Assembly (NCBI GenBank): GCA_026545225.1
Contig: CM048853.1
Coordinates: 47,665,755 to 47,729,754, forward strand
Direction: 5' to 3'
DNA: 64,000 nucleotides
Source: Cornus controversa
Lineage: Eukaryota > Streptophyta > Magnoliopsida > Cornales > Cornaceae
This document shows positions 1 to 11,000 of this stretch, piece after piece. The notes under the pieces are model-generated. The model saw only the letters and a list, made by a program, of their open reading frames with translations. It did no database searches and was not told where the DNA came from. Position numbers and translations under genes: made by a program. The stretch's first letter is position 1. Every line of letters begins with the position of its first letter.

Positions 1-1404
1 AGAGCAAGAGCATGCCTTCTAAATTCTCTCTTCTCACTCCATACAAATTGAAAACTTTGAACTTTCCTATATTTATATATATATTGTTTTTGTTGAGGTC
101 TTTTGGAATGTAGGTCATTCTAGTTTTATACTATAATTTACAGTTTAGATATATATAACCCAATATTATTGGTTTCTTTTTTATGTATGTTTCTTACTTT
201 ATTGTTACAGTATAGATTTGTTGTGACGTGAACTTAACTTTTTATACAGTTTATTGTGTTGATTTTTTTAAAAATAATTTAAGGTTAACAAACATGTTTT
301 CCTGTTTATGATTTTTAAAATAAGTCAAACGTTTTTTCATTATCAAATAATAGTCATGTTTATAACAAAATCGTAACATAAGCATTGTTCATATAAACAC
401 TTAAACAATAATCACTAAACATAAACAGTTACGAACGTAACATAAGCATTGTTCATATAAACACTTAAACAATAATCACTAAACATAAACAGTTACGAAA
501 CGGCCCTTTTTGTACCTTATCACTTCTATTAACATGACATGAATTTTAGTACTTTAATTATCATATTTTAATATCACCCTTTTCAATATTCATGAATTGC
601 ATAACACTCTTGTCCACAATGTTTAAAGATTAGGTGCTGTATAGTCGGGATGTTTGAAAGAGAACAGTGGAGATAGACTTAACCAACAATGTTTTAACAT
701 TAAATTTACAAATTAGATAACGGAGCTTTATATATTTATAAGGTAGCTAGTACTTTCCAATGAAAGACGGATACTTTCCAAGGATCGGTCATGCCCGTAT
801 CGAATATGCTTTCGACACAAATACATGTTTGATGCATGTAAAATATGGGTGAGCATAAGAAGTATAAGAATTTAAAAAAAAAATTAAATTAAATTTCAAA
901 TACGACTGAAATACGACATGATACTTCTCGAATACAACATGATATATACCTTTGGCTACGACTAGACAAAATTATAAATATTTTTTTAAAAAAATACAAA
1001 GTATTAGTTGTAATAATAAAAACGTTTATTTTTTAAAAGAATATAAAACAAAATTGACTTTAAAGCCTAAATGAATGCTAGTAGACACTCATCAATGAGT
1101 GAGAGAGGAGGGAAAGAAAAAGTAGTAGGAGAGATTCATAATGTCTACGAATATGGGTCATATAAGTTCTAGGTTAGAGTTTTTTTTATGTTTCATCTAA
1201 TTGCCCCTTATTTATAAACATATTGGTGATTATATTTACATTCATAATTTTATAAAGAACAAATAAAAAAATAATTTTTCATATATAATTGAAGAACCAC
1301 TTTATAAACATTGTAACATCATGTAAGATGACGTGATTTTCACTCACATTATCTCACTAGAAAGATAATATCATTTTCCATAGAATTTTGACTCATTTTT
1401 ACTG
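1..1404 (+). repeat. Segmental duplication, copy A
   Basis: This AT-rich, non-coding block matches 2988-4622 almost base for base from the first base of the window, so the duplication may continue to the left. Both copies stop matching after the shared actcatttttactg (1404 and 4622). Copy A has a 64-bp tandem duplication at 372-499 that is single in copy B. It also has about 60 bases near 1100-1160 that copy B lacks. Copy B has a long TA run and a 326-bp insertion that copy A lacks. No gene is visible in it. Confidence 0.85.
372..499 (+). repeat. 64-bp tandem duplication (two units)
   Basis: Two virtually identical 64-bp units, each starting cgtaacataagcattgttc, lie head to tail at 372-435 and 436-499. 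The sister copy near 3391 has one unit, so this is either a gain in copy A or a loss in copy B after the segmental duplication. Confidence 0.85.
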
Positions 1405-1504
1405 TAAGTCTTGATAGCTTTTTAACTTTACCCTCTAGTTATTTTCATCCGTAAAGTAATTAAAATGTTGATAAAACAAAAAAGAAAAATGATTTTTTTT
1501 TCAT

Positions 1505-1622
1505 AATTGGACGGCCTTCTGTTGTGTGTTTTGTGAGTAAGGTGGTGGGCTCTACCACATGACATCATGTGGCGAGACCCATCACCCCACCTACATAAAT
1601 GAATCTTGAAATTTGTCTAATT
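1505..1622. repeat. Palindromic MITE-like element, copy 1
   Basis: The centre is an imperfect palindrome around ccacatgacatcatgtgg. The outer ends are inverted (aattgga on the left, ttgtctaatt on the right). A related element lies at 1812-1922 and another at 19632-19766. It has no coding capacity and looks like a small non-autonomous element; the superfamily is not known. Confidence 0.5.
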
Positions 1623-1811
1623 CTGACTTATGTATTATTATTCAACAAAAAAGAAAGAAAAAAAAAAGAGTGTTAAGCGACTGCCTTGCACAGTCACTCC
1701 ACTGATTGGTGACTTTTCATTGTAGTTTTTAAACTTTACTCTCCAATTATCTTCATCAATAAAGTAATTGAAAGGTTGATAAAACAAGAAAGGATAATGA
1801 TTTCTCTTCAT

Positions 1812-1922
1812 AATTGGATTGTTTCCTAACGTGTGTTTTATGAGTAGGGTGGTGGACTCCGATGCCATGTGGTGAGACTCACCACCCCACCCACACAAAT
1901 GACTTTCAAAAATTGTCCAATT
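1812..1922. repeat. Palindromic MITE-like element, copy 2
   Basis: Diverged relative of 1505-1622, with inverted ends aattgga / tgtccaatt and a central gccatgtggtgagactcacc arm. About 100 bases upstream of both copies are also similar (1405-1500 and 1720-1810), so this pair probably arose by local tandem duplication and not by two insertions. Confidence 0.45.
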
Positions 1923-3049
1923 CAACATATATATAGTTACTCAATAAGAAAAAAAATAAGAGTGAAAAGTGAAAGGTATTACTTGTCATTTTAACTCGGA
2001 TGAAATTTTGGTAATTTTCTGTATCTAATGAATTAAGAGTTTGCTTTTCTCCCATATCATAGCACTATTCTCAAATCTTCCCACAATATTTTCTTTTAAT
2101 TTTAATTTTAATTTTAATTTTCATTTCGGTTTTTAATTGTTAATATAATGATTTGATTTCTAACTAGGAGGGTATAAATAATTCAAATCAGCTGCATGAT
2201 TAGTATGAAATAAAGAAATGAAGTTATTGTCCGGATGCCTAATAATAAAGAATGAATAACCAAGAGCCAACAAAGATGACTGGAATTAGAAAATAATGGT
2301 TAATTAATGATAAAGAAGAACAAAGAGCCATCAAAGATGACTGGAATTGGAAAATAATGGTAAAGTTTTTAGCTACCTCTACAATCTTGTTTTCTATTAG
2401 GGAAATTTTCTTTTATTTATTTACAACACTTAATTAGTTAAACAATGCATGATTTACATAGATACAAAGTTCATAATTTAATTGAGAAAAAACATGACAA
2501 ATTTACAACACACTACCTGAGCCTTCAAAACCTAAACACCAAAATGGTTTTTTTGAGTATTTATGTTTATTAAGAAAAAAAACTTTTTTTTCTTTTTTTT
2601 TATCTAAAATGGTGATTATATTATTTTAATTAAAATGTAAGAGAAAATGAAAAGAAAAAAATTATAAAAGGCTATTGTTTGATACAACGATAAAAATATT
2701 AAAATTATCAAGTGTAAAAGAATTAAAAAGCATCAATTGCCTTGTAGAAAAAATATATTGGGTACAATATAAATAATTACTAATATACTTGATAACAACA
2801 AATAGTTACTTAGGGATACTCGTGATTAAAAAAAAACTTATCTGAGGAAAAAAAAACAGGTCACAACCATTTCCTTATCAAAGAAACAAAAAATGATATT
2901 TTGTACTCATATCATTCATTCATTTTCAGTATTAAAAGGAAATAGAAACCAAAAAATAGAAAAGAATGTGGTAAAAGAAGAACTTCAAGAGCAAGAGCAT
3001 GCCTTCTAAATTCTTTCTTCTCACTCCATACAAATTGAAAACTTTGAAC

Positions 3050-3053
<4 letters not shown>

Positions 3054-3105
<52 letters not shown>
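3054..3105. repeat. (TA)n microsatellite, about 26 units
   Basis: An uninterrupted TA run. The equivalent site in copy A (about 67-84) has only a short interrupted tract, so the run expanded after the duplication. Confidence 0.95.
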
Positions 3106-3109
<4 letters not shown>

Positions 3110-4179
3110 TTGTTGAGATCTTTTGGGATGTGGGTCATTCTAGTTTTATACTATAATTTACAGTGTATATATATAACTCAATATTATTGATTTCTTTTTT
3201 TTATGTGTGTTTCTTACTTTATTGTTACAGTATAGATTTGTTGTGACGTGAACTTAACTTTTTATGCAGTTTATTGTGTTGATTTTTTAAAAAAATAATT
3301 TAAGGTTAACAAACATGTTTTCCTGTTTATGATTTTTAAAATAAGTCAAACGTTTTTTCATTATCAAATAATAGTCATGTTTATAACAAAATCGTAACAT
3401 AAGTATTGTTCATATAAACACTTAAACAATAATTATTAAACATAAACAGTTACGAAACGGCCCTTTTTGGTACCTTAGCACCTCTATTAACATCACATGA
3501 ATTTTAGTACTTTAATTATCATATTTTAATATCACCCTTTTCAGCATTCATGAATTGCATGACACTCTTGTCCACAATGTTTAAAGATTAGGTGCTGTAT
3601 AGTCGGGATGTTAGAAAGAGAACAGTGGAGATAGACTTAACCAACAATGTTTTAACATTAAATTTACAAATTAGATGATGGAGCTTTATATATATATAAG
3701 GTAGCTAGTACTTTCCAATGAAAGACGGATATTTTCCCAAGATCGGTCATGCCCGTATCGAATATGTTTTTGACACAAATACGTGTTGGATGCATGTAAA
3801 ATATGGGTGAGAGAAGTATCAGAATTTAAAATTTTTTTTTTAAAATTTCAAAAATGACTGAAATATGACATGATACTTCTAGAATACAACATGATATATA
3901 CCTCTGGCTACGGTTAGACAAAATCATAAATATTTTATAAAAAAAATACAAAGGATTAGTTGTAATAATAAAAACGTTTATTTTTTTAAAAAATATAAAA
4001 CAAAATTGACTTTAAAACCTAAATGAACGCTAGTAGACACTCATCAATGAGTTATAAGTTATAGGTTAGAGTTTTTTTTTATGTTTCATCTAATTGCCCC
4101 TTATTTATAAACATATTGGTGATTATATTTACATTCATAATTTTATAAAGAACAAATAAAAAATAATTTTTCATATATA

Positions 4180-4505
4180 AAAATATAATATACCATTATT
4201 TTATTGTCATGTCTTCTTGTTATGTTATTATGTGTTTTTGAGAGATTTATTGTATTCCGGTATGTCTCTGTACACAGTGTTTTCGATGCATGGTTCTTGT
4301 AACAAGACTTCAAATTAAAATAAAAGGAAGAGAAAAATTAGTGTGTGGAATTCATCAGATGGTTAGTCTTTAACTTTTACCAAATGCAAATATGGCAAGA
4401 ATTAGAGAATAATGCGCATTAAAGGGTAGAAATTAGGATTTGAGTTGGTTCTGAAATCTTCTTATGGTGATATCGACAAAAGTTGTTTTTGAATAAAATT
4501 ATATA
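4180..4505 (+). mobile_element. 326-bp insertion in duplication copy B, class unknown
   Basis: Copy A reads straight through catatataattg, while copy B has 326 extra bases here flanked by tatata on both sides (4174-4179 and 4500-4505), as expected of an insertion with a short target duplication. The insert has no ORF, no clear inverted ends and no poly(A) end. Part of it (about 4240-4330) looks like a transcript 3' end. A deletion from copy A across a tatata repeat would give the same picture. Confidence 0.4.
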
Positions 4506-4859
4506 ATTGGTGAACGACTTTATAAACATTGTAACATTACGTAAGATGACGTGATTTTCACTCGCATTATCTCACTAGAAAGATAATATCATTTTCCATA
4601 GAATTTTGACTCATTTTTACTGGACCACCTTGGCCCTTTGCAAGGCGTAGAGAGTTGTGATTGGGTCCAAACTACCCCTGGCTATCACCTCGCAATGGTG
4701 TAAATTGGGAAGCGGGCCATTGTAAGCCCAAATGTGCAATAAAATCACTTATTTTTACTCTGCACAAAAAGCCAATCACAAACAAACTCATGGTTGGTTT
4801 TCAAGTGGGACCTGACCTAAACCACTTTTGAGATTCCAACAAGGCTAAAAAGCTCACCC

Positions 4860-5028
4860 TTTTAAACAAGAATCAACCCACCTGAGTTTCGACTCTCAAA
4901 TAATTTACAAATTTCAAATGCACCCAATCGATCACAAACTACATGCATCATTTAAATTTAATTCAGATCTCATTTTGGTGAATCTCGAACCCGAGACCTA
5001 AGGTGACCACCCCTAAAGTTAAAGTTGA
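4860..5028 (-). mobile_element. SINE, minus strand (same family as 41465-41700)
   Basis: On the minus strand it has a pol III B-box-like stretch, gggttcgagattcacc, after ccttaggtctc. The body then matches the plus-strand element at 41.5 kb, including the phrase gaaatttg and the end ggtggattgatt. The 5' end lies next to the left end of the foldback transposon at 5039 and was not resolved. The 3' end lies near 4860. Confidence 0.55.
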
Positions 5029-5038
5029 GTATGAGGTA

Positions 5039-6776
5039 TGGACCTGGATCCTCTGCGGTATTCGGATGGTGCCATATGGTGCTGTAATCCGAAAATCATA
5101 TACTTTCATTTTTTTTCTTTTCACTTAAAAGCTCATAACTTTTACCACAAATAATATTTTTTGATGAAAATAATTTTTTTAAATAGTATATTCCGAGAGC
5201 TTCAATATGAGTATAATATAGGCTATGTTTTGACTTAAGAAAAAAAAATTATGATATTTATAATTCATGTCAAATTATGATATCCAAACTATTAAATTAA
5301 TTTTCACACACTTAAAACAAATATTTCTTTTTTATTTTTTTCCTTCCCAATTTTTTTTGGAACTCTTAGGCACATTTGAAAGATTTATTTTGCACAAAAA
5401 ATAAAAAAAATTTATATTCACATTTTAAAAAAATGAGATTAAAAAATGTGAATATAAATTTTAATGAATTTTTTGTGGAAAACCATCTTTCATATATGAC
5501 TAAGAGTTCCTAAAAAAATTGGAAAGAAAAAACATAAGAAAGTATTTGTTTTAGGTGTGTGAAAAAATTCTTTAAATGTGTGGAAATAATCTTTAAATTT
5601 GTGGAATCTACTTTAAAAGTGTGAAAAGTGAGAAAAAAATTAGTTTAAAAAATTTGAATATAAATTTTTTTTATTTTTTGTGCAAAATAAATCTTTCAAA
5701 TATGCCTAAGAGTTCCAAAAAAAATTGGAAAGGAAAAAAATAAAAAAAATATTTGTTTTAAGTGTGTGGAAAGTATTTTAAAAGTATGGAAAGTTAAAAA
5801 AAATGAGATTAAAAAAATGTGAATATAAATTTTTATGAATTTTTTGTGCAAAAACATCTTTCTTATATACCTAAGAGTTCCTAAAAAAATTGGAAAGAAA
5901 AAACATAAGAAAGTATTTGTTTTAGGTGTGTGGGAAAGTACTTTAAATGTATGGAAAAGTACTTTAAATATGTGGATAGTATTTTAAAAGTGTGAAAAGT
6001 GAGAAAAAAATTAGCCTAAAAAATGTGAATATAAATTTTTATGATTTTTTGTGCAAAATACATCTTTCAAATGTGCCTAAGAGTTCCAAAAGAAATTGGA
6101 AAAAAAAAATAAAAATAAATATTTGTTTTAAGTGTGTGGAAAGTACTTTAAAAGTGTGGAAAGTGAAAAAAAATGAGATTAAAAAATGTGAATATAAATT
6201 TTAATGAATTTTTTGTGCAAAACCATCTTTCATATATGACTAAGAGTTCCTAAAAAAATCGGAAAGAAAAAACATAAGAAAGTATTTGTTTTAGGTGTGT
6301 GGAAAAATATTTTAAATGTGTGGAAAGAAATTTTAAATTTGTGAAATCTATTTTAAAAGTGTGGAAAGTGAGAAAAAAATTAGTTTAAAAAATGTGAATA
6401 TAATTTTTTTTTATTTTTTGTGCAAAATAAATCTTTCAAATGTGCCTAAGAGTTCCAAAAAAAATTGGGAAGGAAAAAAATAAAAAAGAAATATTTATTT
6501 TAAGTGTGTGAAAATTAATTTAATAGTTTGGATATCATAATTTGACATGAATTATAAATATCATAATTTTTTTTTCTTAAGTCAAAACATAGCCTATATT
6601 ATACTCATATTGAAGCTCTCGGAATATACTATTTAAAAAAATTAGTTTCATCAAAAAATATTATTTGTGGTAAAAGTTATGAGCTTTTAAGTGAAAAGAA
6701 AAAAAATGAAAGTATATGATTTTCGGATTACAGCACCATACGGCAACATCCGAATACCGCAGACGATCCAGGTCCA
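5039..6776. mobile_element. Foldback / long-TIR DNA transposon (non-autonomous)
   Basis: The ends are long inverted repeats of about 390 bp (5039-5432 and 6385-6776), starting tggacctggatc and ending gatccaggtcca. The direct repeat tgaggta flanks it at 5032-5038 and 6777-6783; it is 8 bp if one end base is counted as target. The interior is tandem A/T-rich units with no transposase ORF. The phrase ctaagagttcc recurs at 5500, 5706, 5871, 6077, 6240 and 6446, spacing 206/165/206/163/206, that is, three dimers of about 370 bp. Long TIRs suggest a Mutator-like element, but Mutator usually makes 9-bp duplications, so the superfamily is open. Confidence 0.85.
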
Positions 6777-7185
6777 TGAGGTATACCTTCTTATTTGTAC
6801 TGAGCTGATATAGTGAAAAAATTGCCTTGACCAAGTGACCAATTCATATCCACAGCAAACCTCATGGAGTTAGGATTCAAAGCTTTGTTGCTTTTAGTTG
6901 AACAGTTCAGAAAGAAGAATAGTTAGAATGTCATGGATACCCAATTTGGTCAATATATTTGAAATTCTTGGCCTTCCCAACAATATTCTTTGAATAATGT
7001 CATACAGAGACTATAAAGCAGCAAGTAGGCTACGAAAATCCCCCAAAATTGTGGTGAGTGGTGATTAATTCTGCCTAAGTTCATGTCTTTAGGGCTGGAT
7101 TAGAAAACTGACAGCTAACATAAGACCTTCAGTCACATCTCTATGAACATGATGAATCTTACAAAACCCCATATCTAATGCTGAA

Positions 7186-7713
7186 AGCTACGGATACGGG
7201 ACACAGGTATAATACGATACGAGTACGGCGATACGACAAATCTAAAAAAAATAAAATACGAATGCGAACAGAATACAACAATACAAAGATAATACATTAT
7301 ATTTTTATATATATGCAAAAAATGAATTATTAACATTTCTTTATCATTAACAAACAAAATAAGAGTTAAGAATCATTGTATAATTAGCATGAGTAAATTT
7401 TGTAATATATCATAATATGTATCTCAACATTTTTTTTTAAATGAATTTTAAATTTTTCTTAACAATTATAATATGATATTATTGTTGGAAAAACTACAAA
7501 AATTTTCAAAAATTGTTAAAAATGTATTTTGAAATATTCGAGAAGTATTGAATACATAATCGAAGTATCTGAGAAGTATCAAATACGTGTTAGAAACAAA
7601 AAAATATATTTTAAAATTATGGATACGTTTAAGAAGTATCGGACACGTATCAATATCGGATACGGACACGATACGGATTCGTTACTCTTGTAAAAGTATC
7701 CGTGATTTCTAAG
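7186..7713 (-). repeat. GATACG-rich dispersed element, copy 1
   Basis: Both ends are rich in GATACG/CGTATC words (gctacggatacggg on the left, gtatccgtgatt on the right) around an A/T-rich core. Copies lie at 29868-30486 (opposite orientation) and 49555-49905 (partial, same orientation as this one). The near-repeat gctgaaag / gctgaagg beside the two ends may be a target duplication. There is no ORF. The class is unknown. Confidence 0.55.
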
Positions 7714-8034
7714 CTGAAGGTAAACAATCATAATCCAATAGCATGAGAAACTTGACACGCCACCATCGTATATATAAGAGCAACAAAATCATGGAAACCA
7801 ACTGCATGAGCAAGACACAGTATAGATATATGCAAATTTGATTGCTTATAACCATTTGCATTTCTCTCAACTAGAAATTAAGAAGTACATGGAGAACCAT
7901 TTACACTTCCCTGCAAAATAATTGTTTATTTTTCTAATATGAATTTTCTTTAAAGGACTGGAAATTACTTAATAAGATATTAAGATGACAATAATAAATG
8001 AGCCCATTCAAATAATAAAACAAAAAATGCTGGC

Positions 8035-11000
8035 TTATTTGAAAACCAGATTGTGGCAAGTCTTGTCACAAGGGTATGCACAGTCAATGGACCTGATGCC
8101 TGATCGATCAAAATACCAATCTCCAACAGCTAGCGCGATTCCCTGTATAGCATAAAACACTTGATATAACAATGGCACAGAGACAAGTATAAGTATGGTT
8201 ACTGACAACGAGAGATAATTTGAGATAATAATTTGAAATTTTTGGTCAAGACCTAAGCCAGTTATGATTACAGTTTTCTTTTATTGTAGTTCGGTTTTTT
8301 GTCCACCTTTCCATTTCCAGATAAACACATATTACAGAGAGCAACTAGCATTTTCTGAGAAAATAAATTACTAAAAAGATATTACCTAACAATAGCATCA
8401 GTGTTGGTTCTTCATCATATATCTTACCCAATTTATAACATAACCAGAAAATTAATTGGCTTCACAAAAATTGAGCAAAATCCTCATATGCCAATGCCAT
8501 GCTACTGAGATTAAAATATAGTTACCAACAGAGAGAGAGAGTTGCATAAAGGTGCAATCATATCGTTTGCCCCCTGAGGACTTCATAACTTCTCTTATGG
8601 CAATCTCTAGTCTTATTTACTTAGATTTGATCAACTTGGAATACTTATTATTACTCTTTTCATGCAACATTTTAAAAGATCAAAAAGGAAAAAGAAAATA
8701 TATATATATATATATATATATAAAGTGAGGCTTTTTATAAGCTCTATACTCATTAGGGCTCAGACACCCTAAATATTAAATAAATATTTTTGGTGCAACT
8801 GTGAAAGTCGGTGGGAGATTTGAAGAAGACATTGCCTGCAAACTAGAGAGGGATGAGTGAAGTCCTCTCATAGCTATGGCTTTACATTAGTAAAATGTTG
8901 ATTGTAGGGGATTCAAAAAATGAAAATAATCCTACTGAGGATGTTGAGATAGAAGTGTAGTGATATGAGAAAAGATATAATAAGAAACAAAATGCATCTT
9001 TGAGAAGCTAGGTAGCAAGTTAGCAACAATTGAGGAAAAGGTTCACGAGTCCGTTATGATGGATTTATAGTGTACAAGGAGGAGCAATGACTGCCCAAGT
9101 TATGAGGAGCGACTGCTTTAAGTTTAAGGCATAAGGAAAATAAAAGCAAACTGAGAACATTGGCAGAGGCAGTAAGAGAAGACAAGACTGCATGTTAATC
9201 TATTACGAGACTCCAATCAAATATTATGCTGTGTAAAAACTAAATATAAATTATAAAGAGAGTGTACCTTGTTACCAATAATAGGAGAATTATCCGCAAA
9301 CCATGTATCCTGCCTTTCTGTCTGGCAATGTGCGAAACAAGAATTTATGAACAAACCATTCTTTCTGGACATTGAGAAGCCTTTTACCAAATTCAGCATG
9401 TGAATTCTGAATCCTGCTCCAAATAATCAACATAATATGCAGATCATTTAATTAACTTCCCATAATACTTTTCAGAGCGAAAATGAAACCAGCTCTTACT
9501 ATTTCAGACATAAGAAATCACCTTGCAGAAATCGGATCTGCCAATCTGAACAACGTGCATTGTTCATTTTGCATTCATGCCAATAGCCATGGGGATCGGC
9601 CGATGGGGGAGCTAAACTGGCCTGGACCTGAATTTAATATGGGAAAAAAAGATGTTTAATTCACTAAGCTAGTCATAAGGTTTTTGATACTCACAATGTA
9701 AATCATTGCCAGATGTTGCATTTCAGTGCCTTTGTAGGTGAACTAAAATTAGAAATCTAAAAATTGAAATATTACCTGCCATGAATCGTAAGCTGCATTG
9801 AGAAGAAATAGTGGGGTTCTGATGTTGGCAATTAAATTCTGAGGGAAGAAGCACTGCCAAGGGAAAAACATCCAAAAAGGAAAGGGAAAAAGAAAAAGAA
9901 AAAAGAAAGAAAGAGAAGGTGAGTTTGAGATCAAATGAGAGGTAATGGAATTCCCCATGTTTCTAGAAATTGTGAATTTGCAGAGAAAAGGCAAAAAAAG
10001 ATAAAGGGCTCACTGAAGTTGGATCACGGTGATTAGTACAAGTACGTGGCAGGTTCTTTTTCACCCCCTGTGTTAATTATACAAATTTCCATCAGCAAAC
10101 ATGGAAATTACAATTAAAAAAGAAATATTCAAAGTCTGTATGTAACATTTTCACATAAGTGATTTTATATTAGAATTTTGAATCTAAAGCACTCTATCAA
10201 GGTTTTTCCTTCTTTATTAGCGTTCTTTGATTTGTATTGTACCTAACACCCCTTCACTGCATCTTACCGTTAATTTATTTGCCAAATACAATTACCGATA
10301 AAATTTGCATCCAAGCAACTTCAATGTTCTACTGTGGACTAAAAATCTCCATAGTTTATACGTAAGAACTAATATCTAAAACAAATGTAATGCACTTGAA
10401 AGCAATGAGAGCCACACTCCTATGAGTTCCCTAACAAACTTTAAATATATTTACCTTATAAGGTATGTTGTAGTTGAAAGTTGAAACTACCACATTCTAT
10501 ATGAAAGGTTGAAATGATTGTTGTAGAAGCAAAGGCACATTATATCATAATAGACCACAATAAAAAAATTAAAAAAAAAACAAAGAGATTTTTTTTTTAC
10601 TTCCATATCTCAATTCTAGATGGTGAAAGGGCAGCATATGTGTGGCTTTATGAATGAAATCCCACCTGAATTTTGATTAAATTAATTGTCAAAGTTGAAT
10701 CAATGTTTCATATTACCCCTAGTGCCACTGTGGCTCAGCCCAAGTTACTGAGCTAAATTTTAGGACCTTGGTATATGCAGTCAATCATAGACTCTAATAG
10801 TATAACAGAAGCAGATATTTGAAGTTGTTAAGTACCTGCAGATTAACCACACCTCCAAAGAGATTTCTTAGGGTGCGCCCACCAGCTACATCAACCCTAT
10901 AGTTCCAGAAAGGACCATCATAAAAATATTAAGATCCAACAACTAAACAAAGAAGAATACATGGATAGAACTTCCACAGCATAAAATTAGAGCATTAGAT

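Larger units (their letters stand above)
1405..2987. other. Spacer between the segmental duplication copies
   Basis: No gene is visible. It holds the two MITE-like palindromes and, at about 2269-2362, a short direct repeat of the phrase caaagatgactggaatt. The rest is A/T-rich sequence with homopolymer runs. Confidence 0.6.
2988..4622 (+). repeat. Segmental duplication, copy B
   Basis: Sister of 1-1404 at high identity. It differs mainly by a TA microsatellite at 3054-3105, by the insertion at 4180-4505, and by lacking the second 64-bp unit. It is non-coding; the open frame at 2999-3190 is made largely of the TA run. Confidence 0.85.
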
